NCBI GenBank assembly: GCA_007922305.1
Contig: ML677348.1
Span: 19,531,327-19,595,326 of the forward strand
Source of the DNA: Dermatemys mawii
Taxonomy: Eukaryota; Chordata; Testudines; Dermatemydidae
Direction: 5' to 3'
DNA length: 64,000 bases
Shown here: positions 35,901-47,900 of the stretch, piece by piece
Layout of the letters: every line of letters starts with the position of its first letter
Numbering within the stretch: the first letter of the stretch is position 1
The notes under the pieces: generated by a model
What the model was told of the DNA's origin: nothing
Seen by the model: only the letters and a program-made list of their open reading frames with translations
Databases searched by the model: none
Made by a program: the position numbers and the translations under genes

Positions 35901-38900
35901 TTCCAGTCACCTTGGCAGCACTGTGCATTGCCAACCTTTCGCAAAAGACAGTGTGCCAGATGGTGGTGAGTTCCCCGTTGGAATTCCTAGCCTGATGCAA
36001 CAGAAAATGCATCCACACAAGCACTCCTGGTGAATATGCACAGTGCAAGGAGCCATGTATGCACACTTATCAATCTGAATGGGGTTTTAACTCAACCCAC
36101 CTAGCTCACAACAGCTCTTCCTACCTCAGTTTTGCACATCATCCTGATGAGGCCTAAAATGGTGACACTCACCAATCAGCACAAAGAGAAATCAATAATT
36201 TAACAAATTAAAAATGATACAAGTTAACTGTTCACATATGAACAGTGTCTTTCTATCGAGATGTTTTTCACATTACCAGCCCAAAATAATTTTATTCCCA
36301 TCCACATCTCTCTGAGTCTTCTTTCACCCTGGGTTTCCTTTTGGTCAGCCCATGAGGGACATCTAATGTTTCTGTGGAATTTGCTGGCTGAGGCAGACCC
36401 TGCTCATTTTATTCTAATGGTGAATTCACTTCTGTAACAACTTTTCAAGACTCAACTTTCACAGTGACATTCTCAGATTCAGAGGGCAGCCAAAGTGAAT
36501 TCTGCCCCCAACATCCTTTCAAATGGTCCTCATGGACAACTTTGGGTTTAGTTCTGGGCCCCAACTGTGTTCTTGTAAACCACTTAACTGATTTGGATCA
36601 GTACTGCATAGGGTCCTTGTCAAGGTTCATCCAATTTAGGGCTCCTACCCTTCTTTCTTCTAGGACTGTAGAACCAGACAGAGTGCCCTCTTTTAAAATT
36701 TTCCCCATGTGACCTTACATTATACAGCCTTCCCATTTTGTCAGAGGCTACCTTCTGAAGGTATGAACTTTTTCAGTTTGGGACTGTAGGGTTTCTACGT
36801 AGTTTAACTCCTTTTGTTACTCTTCAGGAACCCCTTACAAGAGATTTGCTGAGGTCCTTAGTTCATGTCTAAACATGAGCGCTGCAGTACATTTTGTACT
36901 CTCTTTGACTGCTGTTCTATAAGCCATTAGAAGAAATGGGAAATGCTAGTCCCAGGCCTTTTGGTGCTGTTCTATAAATGTAGCAAGCTGAGGCCCCAGA
37001 TTCCTACTGAACCTTCCCACCATCCCATCAGATTGTGGGTGTGCTGGAGTTGATCCTTGTACCTCCGAGCTTTGCCCCTTCAGCTTGGTGTTCCCCCATT
37101 TCTCCTACTAGGAGAAAGGCTTTCACTAGACACTTGTGCTAGTCTGTGCTGGCCCATCTTAAATTGATAAGAATTCTTTTTGTGGCCAGTTCTGTCCCAG
37201 TACCAGCATTTAACTGAACTGTTTCTTTTAATTTTTCCATTGTTGACAATTTCCTTTGTTTTACAAGCCAAATGTATCATTTGTTCTAATTGTTCAAGAT
37301 AGTCTTGAACCAGATTAAAATCCCCTCTTTCATCATACATGTCAGACACAGAGCCATTCCTACAGGGCTTCTGACAGTGAGTTTCCATCTTCCTCACTGG
37401 CAGTTGCTTCCTCTTCTGATGAACTGCTATAAGAAAAGATTTAAGTTCTGTGGCAAATTCTACAGCCTCTCAGAATGTGTCTTTGGCCTGTTTTCACTGA
37501 TCTTGATCTGCAAGTCCAAGTCCAGCTGAGCACGCACAAATTGGTCCATTGCTAATCTATGCCTCAGCGTCACCAGGGTATACCAAGAACACAAGCCTCT
37601 TGAAGGTCCTCTTCCAGTTCAGGTGGGGTCTCTTCTTTCTCTCTCCTTCTAAGTCTTAGCTGTGCCCTGTCAAGTTCAGATTGATGGCCACTAGCACAGA
37701 GCTACCCAAATTGACTGCTAGTACCCCCTTTTCTAGCCATCTTCCCCTTAAATTATGTTGTGGAATTGAGCCAAATAAGCTTCCCAGGGAGTTTTTCCCT
37801 CAAAGATATAATGGGCTTTTGCATCTCTGGAGCTGGAACAGCCCAACCACTCCTTTCTAGGCCTCTGTAGATTACAAATGAGATAGAAAACTGTTGTCTT
37901 CTGGAGACTCAATTCCTCATCCAGGTGGCTGTGTTCCATTGTGATCTGTGACACCTTGACCTCCTTCTGGAGCTTAATTTTCAGATGCTTGGGTCATTGC
38001 AGCAGCTCATCTCTGTTAGCAAGTTCCAAGCAGGCTAACACTTGCTTTGTCTCCACTACTTCACGGAAAAAAAACCTTCTGATTTGTGGCAGCCAGGTTA
38101 CTGATCAACTGTTTGATCTGTCTTCCCATTCCATTCTGGGAACTTTGCAACTGGGCTTCCCAACCTGTCTGGGCTCTTTGTAGTTGCTGGGCTCTTTGTA
38201 GAGACTTGACCTCTGCCTGCATGTCAACCCGCAGTCCTTTCTGGGAATCCTCCAGATGATGATTTAGTTCTTTTTGTGAAGCCTCCAGCTCCTGTTTTAA
38301 ATTATTTTGTGGAGCCTCCAACTCCTGTTTCAGGACTTGTTTTAAATTCCAAGGGCCAGTTTTGATTTATGCGAGCTAACGATCTCTCTCCCTGGACACT
38401 GGATTTTGCTCCTGAAATCAATGTTGCCCCATCTCAATCTGAGTGGCTAGTCACATTTCAGGGTCTTGAGGACGTTCCAGCTGGAAGTAGAAACTGATGG
38501 AGTTTGGTATTCTTTTTGACACATGTACGAAGTCCTTGTTCCCCAAATGCGGGAGGAACCAAGAACAAAAGGATCAATTTCTCATCTTACAACCCCAAGC
38601 CTCTTTAGCCAACCAACTCAAAAGTGCTCTCGAGTTTTTTCCAGGGTCACACTGTGTTCAGGCTACTGCTTGGCTTTCTTGTTTTTTGCCTCTGCCTCTC
38701 TCTCTGTTCTTGTCTTTTTCAGTCTCTTGTCTCTTCTGCCTTCACACAAACACACATACTCCCTACCTGAAATAATATTCCACCAAAAGCTTCTGGGTGG
38801 GCTGTCATAAGTGTGAAGTAGCCTAGAATTAGTGTTTACCTGTAAGGCGTTAAGCTAAAGGTAACCTGAGAGGTGGACAACTGACCAATGAGAAATTCCT

Positions 38901-41900
38901 CAGGAGACAAAGGATTTTAAGTTTCAGTTTCTCGCTGGCTCTCTCTCTGTTCACCTCGGCTATGGGATGAACACAGCTATGTCTTTCACTGTAACTATAG
39001 ATTCTATCAAGTACTGTAGTCAGTAAGTTTACCTTCTTTTTATCACTTGGAGGGTTCTCAGTGGGGAGTGTTGGCTGGGTGCTTCTTGATATTGTAAGCT
39101 TCAACAGAGATATCAACAGTGGGAGAAAGTTGCCTCGGGGCAGAGGTTTGGTTTCTGAATCCTTTTGTTGATTATGGTAGATACTGTTCTATTAATGGTT
39201 ATAAGGGATTTATTCCTTTCTTTTTTTCTGTTATTAAATCTTTCTTTTAAGAAGCTGACTGCTTGTTTTCCATTGTGTAAGATCCTGGTTTTGGATCGGG
39301 CACGTCTCGCAGAATCAGGCGAGGTTTATTTTTTTTATTCTCTCAAGCTTTCCAGGGAAGGAAGAAGTTTGGGGGGTTAGTGGAAAGGGAAAGAAGGGTC
39401 CCAAACTACCCTAAACCTAGTTTGGTGGTGGCAGCGTACCAGGTCCAAATACAGAAAAAGTTGTGTTCTGGGGAAAAACATTTTAATCCAAGCTGGTAAA
39501 ATAAGCTTGGGGGGGTTATTTCTTTTTTTCATGCGGGTCCCCACATCTGTACCCTAGAGTTCAGAGTGGGGAGGCAATCCTGACATGGGCTCACCCTCCT
39601 TTTATTTTAGGTGGGGGTTTATGCGTACAGTTATGTTAATTGAAGAGTGAGGTCACACCTACCATTCTGAATAGAGTTTTAACTCAAATCATCACACTAT
39701 TTCACCAAGCTCATAACGGTATTTAGACAGCATTTTACAGACATTAATTAAGCCTGTCCTAACTCTGAGGTTTATTAAGTCTTCTGTATGGCAGAAATTT
39801 GTGTTGCCAACTCAGTGAGCAGTACTCAGCTGTACGCGTGGTCATTATATCACTGTCCCAGAATATTAGATGACACCATGGTGCTGAAGAGGCCACGTTT
39901 TTGGATGAAGTATGAAATTGGCCCTGCCTTCTTGTGGTCATTACAAAACCCATTGCATCTGATGAAGTGGGTATTAACCCATGAAAGCTTATGCTCTAAA
40001 ACTTTAGTTAGTCTTTAAGGTGCCACAGGACTCTTTGTCACAAAACCCATGGCACTTTCCCCCAGTTCTTATTACAGGTTCTTCACTTTTTATTCTGAAT
40101 GGCTGTAGTGCGTCAGAAAGCTGAGGTGTTTCATTTCAAATTAGCTGTGTTTCAGTGGTAGATGAAGTGATCCTTATATGTAGCATATATATCAGTGCTA
40201 CATTTATAAAGCTCTTTGGGATCCTGAAGAATGAAAGGCACTACTATAAAGTATTTTGAATGTGAAAAACGTTAATTTGAAAAGGTTTAATATAACCACA
40301 GATAAGAATCCCAAGTGACTAGCATTGTAATAGCTCTCTTTTGGCAAATCACGTGTTAACTTGTGCATCTTCAGTACTGTTATCATGTTTTACAAGCCAT
40401 TTTGCACAGCCCAGCAATCTGAGAGTGCAAACTGTAAGAAGCACTCATGAAACTGTGCAATGTATTTCAAAACAAAATACTTAAGTCAAATGTTGGTGCC
40501 AGACAACTTTCTAGAAATAACCCTGTCAGTACAGGAGCTATAGAAAGAAGTTATAATGTTAAATATAGGGCCAGATTCTCAGCTCATGCAAATCAATATA
40601 GTTCTATTGAGAATCTCGTCCACCGTGTTTCTATTTTATAGCTTTAACATTTATCTGGAAAAGTTTTTAAGTACAAAATACTTCTTAAGTAAAATTCTTT
40701 GAGTTTCTATGCAAATATACGGATCTCAGCTGAACCATTATGGCAAAATTAGAAACACGGTTGTAACTTTTTATGAAACCCACGATTCTATATGGGAGTG
40801 AAATGACACTGGCTTTGTTCATATGAATTGGTGACCCACTGCAAATAATATAGAATGCAGATTTAAAAAACAAATGAAATCAACCAAACCATTAAAGAAA
40901 CTCACCATAATGATTGGTCCTTTTGCCTGGGTCATGTTTTGGACAGAACACTCTAAAACAATGGTTCAATTTTAAAAGAGAGAGAAACATAATTAATTAA
41001 TATGTAAATAATGTTATACTTTGATTTTCAAGATATTTTCCCTCTTTTCACTAGCATCTATACTAATGATACAAAAAAAAATCTGAACACAAAACTGAAC
41101 CTGTTTAAAACTGAAATTAGAGCATTATCTTCCTCTGCTATGAAATCTAACCATGTTGAGCCTTACCACAAGCACTTTTATAATACACACTCCTGTAACT
41201 TTATTTGGAAAGCTTCATTAGATTCAAATGCTATTATGGTACAGTTATGAACATAACTAACTTCCTTTTCATCTGATTTAGAGAGTTCAGAAATGGGAGA
41301 CGGGGGGAATCCGCCCTGCTCCCCCAGTTAGTGCAGATTTTAGGAGGGCAACATGGATCTATTATAAGAAATCAAGGACAGGTACAGTAAATAATAATTG
41401 TGTTTACCAGAAGGTGAAGAATATATAACTGCTTTCCTGAAGAACACAAAACAATTGCCCACCATTTATAGAACACCTTTCTTCCAGAAGGATCCCAATG
41501 CACTTTTCAAACTGTATTACAATGCTGGAGTTATGTCTGAGACGGCCTATTTTCAGAAATTAGCACTGAAATGTTTTGAAGAAAATTGTTGTCAAAAAAG
41601 AGGTGCAATAATATACTGTGCATTTTCTATTTTTTTTTTTAACAAAGCCCTAATTTTAAAGGTCCACTGTAGTGGGGCGGCTGCCCCACTCTCATGCTGG
41701 AGTGGGCAAGAGTAGGCCAGAGCAGCTGCGCAGGCTGACAGCCAATCGGAAAAGGGCCTACTGCGGGCCAATCAGGGCCAAGCTTATAGCCAGCCAATCA
41801 GGGCCTGGCTAGGTGCTATAAGAAGGCTGCTCATGAGAGAGGCAGGGAGTCTCTCCTAGACCTTCAAGGGAGAAGGTCCAGTTCCTGGGAGAGGAGCTGC

Positions 41901-44900
41901 AGCACCAGAGACAGCATAGTGCTGGGCAAGCCCAGGGGAGCAAAAGGGAACTGCAGCCTGGGTACCTGTCAGGCTGCTGGCCTTGAGGAAAGGGCCATCA
42001 GGTGCAGAGGGGCCATAGAGAAAGTGGCCCAGGGAGAGCAAAAGAGACTAGGAGAGGCAGAAGGAGGGCAGGATGGCTGCCGCCAAAGGGTCCCTGGGCT
42101 AGGACCCAGGGCAGAGGGCAGGCCTGGGTCCCCTCCTTCCCCCCTTTATACTTGTACCTGGCTGCTGAAGTGGCCTTGGTGGACTACACCAGACCCCTAC
42201 CAGAAGGGGCTTGACGTGGGGTGTGGTTGGCCACTGCGGCTGAAGGGTAAAAGATTGCTGTGAACCCCTGCCCCCGGAAGGGGGTGAGTGTGGGTTTGGG
42301 GGTACTGATGGAGGGCAGTGCCCTGAACAGTATGCCGCATGTGAGGAGCAGTGCACATTCAGATGCCAATGGAGAGCAAGGGATGGACGGGACACCACCT
42401 GAGGAGGGCGCTCTGCCGTGAACTGAGCTAATTCCTGGACTATCCGGCAGGAGGCTCATGGTGGTGAGTCCTACCCTGTTACATCCACACTTTGTTCTTT
42501 TATAAAAATGAGGCCTATTTTTGTATGTGCAACTACTGTGACTGTCCATTTTCTCACACAAATACCAGATGTGTGCACACTCAATAATTAAATCCAGAAA
42601 GCTAGATCTGGAATTGCACATTAAAAATGATTTGCCCTATTTATACTACCACTTTTTTTTTAACAGCCCTATCTGGTTCTCTCCTAATTAACATGTTTTA
42701 AAATACAATTAGCATATTTTTACTAACCAGTTCATATATTTATAATCCCTCCACTCTTTATCATCCTGGTTACCCTCTTCTGGAGCATTTCCAATGCTCC
42801 CGGACTGTTTCTACAAATGAGCACCCCAGTTTATGCTTAAATTCTGCAGCTGTTTTCTTTATATAGTGCCATAATGACCGATTTTCATTTTTGTTCTATT
42901 CCATTTGCTTTCCTAATCACACTAGTCATCATGCTGATGGTTTTAAGTTCTAAATCCCCATCAGAGTCATATCCATTTAAGACGTTATCCCTTTTGACAC
43001 ACTTTTCATTACTTAACATTTTTTCCATGCACAATTGCATGGGTCGCCAATCCATTCCCAGTTTGCCATGTCTCTAATTTCTTCACTCTTGGGCAGTGGC
43101 TGGCCCTCATAGGTTTGTGTTAGCTTCAAACTTGTGCACACTGCTGCATGTCCTTTTATGTGCATCACTGATGTACAGTTAGGGCCCTGCCAAATTGACA
43201 ATCCATTTTGGTCAATTTCACAGCCAGGGGGTTTTAATCAAGTTGACGATTTCAGACTTTTACATCTGAAATGTCATAGTGTTGTAACCTTACAGGTCTC
43301 GACCTAAAAGGCAATCAGGGCAGGAGGGTTGCACGGCTATTGTAGGGGAGCTGTGGGATTGCCTCTCTTACTTCTGCCCCGCTGCTGGCAGGGGTACTGC
43401 ATTCAGAGCTGGGCAGCCAGAGAGGAAGGCTGCTGGCTAGGCACCCAGCTCTAAAGCCAGCACCACCACCAGTGGTGCAGAAGTGAAGGTCACAGGGTAT
43501 GGGGGTGTGTCTGTGTGTTACCACAGCAGTTATGGTTTTCTCAGCTGTCTACCGCCTGAGTGGGGGCTGACAGCTGGGGCTGCAGCCTCTTCCTACAGGG
43601 TGTTGACAGCAGGGGACACCAGCTTCCTGTAGCCTGGGGGAGATCCTGGAGGTGAGTCTGACCCACCCCAGGAGTGGCCCCGAAGGGGAAGGGGAAGGGG
43701 AAGTCTCATCCCTCCCCATCCCCAGCCGGGAGCAGCAGCTGGAGCCCTGTGCAGGGTAGGAGCTCCTGGCTGCATGCCAGATTTCATGGTCCATGATTCA
43801 TTTTTCACACCCATGAATTTGATAGGGCCCTATGTATAATGGAAAAAAAAAAAAAAAGTTTGGGTCCAATCCTCACATTTTCCCCCTTACCTTGCTCCTA
43901 TCTAATCTGTATCAACATATCATTCTTGGCCTTTCTTGGCCGATTTAGAAATTTGGTACCAATGCTATGTGCCTCAACTTAATGAGTGTTTAATCTGATA
44001 ACATACTAAAGGTCTTAAAGTCCTCGTCAATTATGCTTCACGTTTAATAGTTTTCATTGTCACACCTCCTTGCAGAAATTAATCAAACTCTAAGCACATC
44101 CACCTCTTTATAAATCTGAAGCTATTTGATTAATTTCTTAATGGCTGTTTAATGATAGGCTTTCAGGATGCAGAAATTGAATCCTGGAGTCTATTTTGGG
44201 CCAACATATTTTTTCCATGCCTTCTAAAGCCATCTACATCAGCCATGCTTTGTCTTCTGCTCCCAGAAAGTTTCTCTTTTAGGCTCCTCTCCTTTGTCAA
44301 TTATTACTCAAAGATTCTGAACTGAGGTCTCTTGGGTGCTTTACAAATATTAGTGAGCTAACAAGTTAAACGTCAAGTCATCCCCATTTTACAGCTGGAG
44401 AAACTAAGACTCACAGAGCTTATCACTTGTTTAGCATCCAATACCAAGCCAGCCAAGCTACTGGAATCAGTAGGAAAGGACCCTAACACAATGGTGTATG
44501 TATTTTGTCATGTGAAGACCAATACCAGTTGTACTGCCTTGCCTCTTCCTGAAAGAGGTAACAATAATAAAATCCACATCCTCAGTGACAGAGTAAGCTT
44601 TAATTGTGATCATTCCTTAGCACAAAAACAGGTGCTGCAGATTCTGAGCACTCCAAACTTTACCAAATATCCCAGCAATCTCCATAGTCATCTGCAATCT
44701 CAACATTTAGAACAATGAGGGAGAACCTCTTTTCTTTGAACAACCAGCACCCCTCCTAAATGTAATGTTACAAAATTCTAGTATATACATATACCAACAC
44801 TACAGTGGTTTCGGAAGGCATTTAGAAGACTTGCTCAAAACTAGTTTCGATTCTGCTGGCACTGGGAACACATATGAAAAATGAGCTCTTTTGTATGAGG

Positions 44901-47900
44901 GCACAGTTTTCCACTAGCATTCCAGGTGCTGAACCCAAGGGGAAACCATCAAAGCTCTCTAAAGTAGATGGTCTTAGAGAGCGCGGCACTGTCCTTATAC
45001 TGAGACTATTCACTGAAGCATGTGAACCTGGAGCAAACCTGAATTTGGGTGAAACCAATACTCCACCTTGTGGGTCAGAAAACTTTGTCTTTACTGACCA
45101 GATGGCAAATGAAAACTGTGTCTCAATTTTAGCTCCATAGTCTTTTGGGATTCTGCAGACTCATGGATATTGTCACAGGGTGGCTGGCCCTTTAAAGGGA
45201 GAAGACCCAGAAAAGAGAAGCAGGGTGAATTCCTTCCTCTTTCCGGGAATGTCCTCATAGAGGCAGGCTGGAGAGAACCCCAGGGAGCTGGTTAGCTCCT
45301 GTGGGAGGTCCTGAGATAGGGCCAGTAAGAAGCAGAGAGATCCCTGAGAGAAGCTGCCAGAGTCCCTGGGGTGGGAAGGCAGTGGGGAAACCTGCTAAAG
45401 AGGGACTCCAGGGAATAAGCCCCAGGAGGCAGTGCTCAGCCTAAGGTACAAAGAAGGAACAAGCAGTGCTAAGGAATAAGGGGTGCAGAACAGGGAATTT
45501 CAATAGCATGAAGGGGCAGAAGAATCATTTGTCTGGAGGCTTATTTGCGTTCGTTAGCTGGACTTTTGTTACCCTGGATGGAGACAGAACTTAAATATGA
45601 CCTTAACGGAAGGCTGGGCTGTGGAAGACTAATAGAGACAGAACATCAACGAGGCCAAAGACGTTATGGTCCATGAGTGCTGGAGACAATGACTCCTGCA
45701 GCATCACAACCTGACACCAGTGTGTGATACTGCAGTGAGTGGAACCATCTATATATTCCTGTCATTAAATGGAGTTTTTTTCCTATTGCAGTGCTAGATA
45801 GGAACATTTTTTCTACTGCTCTCAAACACACTGAGTTTCAAACATGGCTGGGCTGCACAGGACTTTTTTTGGCGGGGGACATACACATCAATCTTCTCTG
45901 CATTTAAAAACAAATTAACTTTTTCTGACAATGCCACCACATTCTACAAAAAAATTAGAAAATGGTTTGTTAAATACCGGTAAATTCCTTGCCCTCCATC
46001 AGTTTCTAATGCTGCATCATCACACAGTGCACAAAAGTAGTGATAACTCCTGCGGCAGGTTTTTATCTCACATCCCACCGTGGCTCCTTTCTTGCGACAG
46101 AAGTTGCACATCTACAGCAGAAGGAGTTGAGTTGTTAGCAAATATAGACATTTTACAATTAATAACTAAAATTGTATACTGGGGAGTAAATAGCTTCATC
46201 AGCGAACACCTTAAATCTTTATCCCTCAGCCTCCCTCTTCCTGTTCATCATGTGAACTCACTCCTCCAAACCCCCAACTCAGCTCATTTTTCAACCAACT
46301 TTCTATTTTTCTCTGCTCTTATATTAAAATCAGTTAATATTCTTCATGGTGACCCAGTGATAGTGACAATGCTGAGCTTCACATCTGTAAATATTTCGCA
46401 TTATACTTGTAAACCGAGCAAATTTAGAGATGTTAGGAACAATTTTCAAAAACGCTCAAGTTATACTTTCAAAAGCAAAAGGACTAGGAACTTAGCTCTT
46501 GTTTTAAAAAAAATTCCTGTCCTTTTCTACATTCCACAAATCAGGAGGCTACTTATGTGTAAGCTTGGAAGGACCCAAAATCTGCCCTCTGCCAAAAAAA
46601 TGTTTTCTTAGAAAGGAACAAAAACAGTCTTAACATGTACTGCCACACAAGTGGCTATATGCTTTAGGTTCCACTAAGTGCAGAATCAGACTAATGTTTC
46701 TGATCTTTAATTACTCTGATCTTTGGTAAGTCAGAATGACTGGGTTCTTGTATGCATTTTATTCAAACTCCTATGTTACAAACAGACTTCAGGCTTCATG
46801 GTCTAATGTGCTGTTGTCATTGCTATAAATTATAAACAAGGAAATATATGAAAGAAGCTGCCTTACCAATCGCTTTCCTCTCCTGATTTCACTCTGAACT
46901 GATGCCACATCAAACCTTGTATCCTGATTCTCTGGGTTATGCTCTTCAGATTCTACAAATCCCGAGGAATATAACTACAAACAAAACAAATGATGACAAT
47001 AATTAACAGAGTGACTCAGGCAGTGAGAGACTCTGATGTGTATCAGTAAGGAATGACAGAAAGTAGACAGGGCTTCGGTTCAGTGTCAGACATGAGAACT
47101 GTGCACTTAAAAAAAAAATCTGCATTTTTATTCACTCCACAAAACCCCCTAAAGGGGCACATTTTTATTTCTTTGTTTTTAACAAACATTGTCCCATATT
47201 GTGTGGGGGAGCACTGCTTAACTTTTCCACCCTTCTACAAGTCAGGACCAGAGATACAAGACTCCACCAACTGCTAAAGGAGGTTTCACACGAAGGGAAC
47301 ATGGCATTTTTACAGGGCTCATCAAGAAGGCCATCATCCTATTCATGCCCTCTTTTGCCAGTTAGCCCAGAAGCTTTGACAGACCTCAGGATCTTTCGGA
47401 AGGGACTCATTTGGAAGTGACAACAGAATTAACACTGGCAATGTGATACCGGGCAAAGACTGACTTAAAAAGGTTGAACAGTGGCTGGAACAATACAGCA
47501 GAAATATATGCATGAAAATCCTGTTGATGTACTGGATTATGACAATAAATTAGAAGAGATAGTTAATGAATAACTACATTTGAGTATAAGAAAACAAATG
47601 ATCATATTTGAACAAAACCTAGCATCAAAATTGTTAGTTAAAATACATGATATATTTACAAGAAGACAAAAAGCTTGATCAGCTAGAGGAATAAGAACAC
47701 ACAGAGATAAGAAGCCACTTAGCACACATTACTATAAGGTCAGAGAGACTAGTAAGCTGTAACAATGTTGCTAAACCCACATTGGTTTGCTTTCAAGAAT
47801 CTGAATGTTTGTTTGAAACATGTCACACTGTAAAATGAAAAATAAAAGTAATCAAGTTAATAAAGATACAAACACAATGTAGCAAGAACAGTAAGAGGAG

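Larger units (their letters stand above)
36440..38590 (-). mobile_element. Ty3/Gypsy LTR retrotransposon relic, internal deletion
   Basis: Minus-strand order: possible leader (38590-38487), coiled gag region (38321-38061), gag zinc knuckle (about 37209-37165), integrase core (37060-36800) and the integrase C-terminal GPY/F region (36750-36480). Protease, reverse transcriptase and RNase H are not seen, so an internal deletion is inferred. Stops are frequent. No flanking LTR pair is clear. Confidence 0.75.
29552..40905 (-). other. PHF11 11-kb intron, transposon-rich
   Basis: The largest intron. Bases 30585-31680 hold short repeats and 31686-35850 a Harbinger relic. A Gypsy relic lies at about 36440-38590, a solo LTR at 38803-39585 and a retroposon 3' end at 39955-40045. 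Bases 33000-34000 show nothing I recognise. All are relics, and none shows an intact gene. Confidence 0.85.
40953..45977 (-). other. PHF11 intron with LTR, hAT and old repeats
   Basis: GT-AG intron. Holds a solo LTR (41668-42483), a hAT-type element (43180-43832), a MIR relic (44310-44475) and an LTR-like element (45171-45716). The stretch 42740-43010 is LINE-3'-end-like but unassigned. No exon seen. Confidence 0.8.

Noticed and set aside
45931..46611. 226-residue plus-strand open frame
   Set aside because: It is antisense across the PHF11 PHD exon, which has proper splice sites, phase and zinc ligands on minus.
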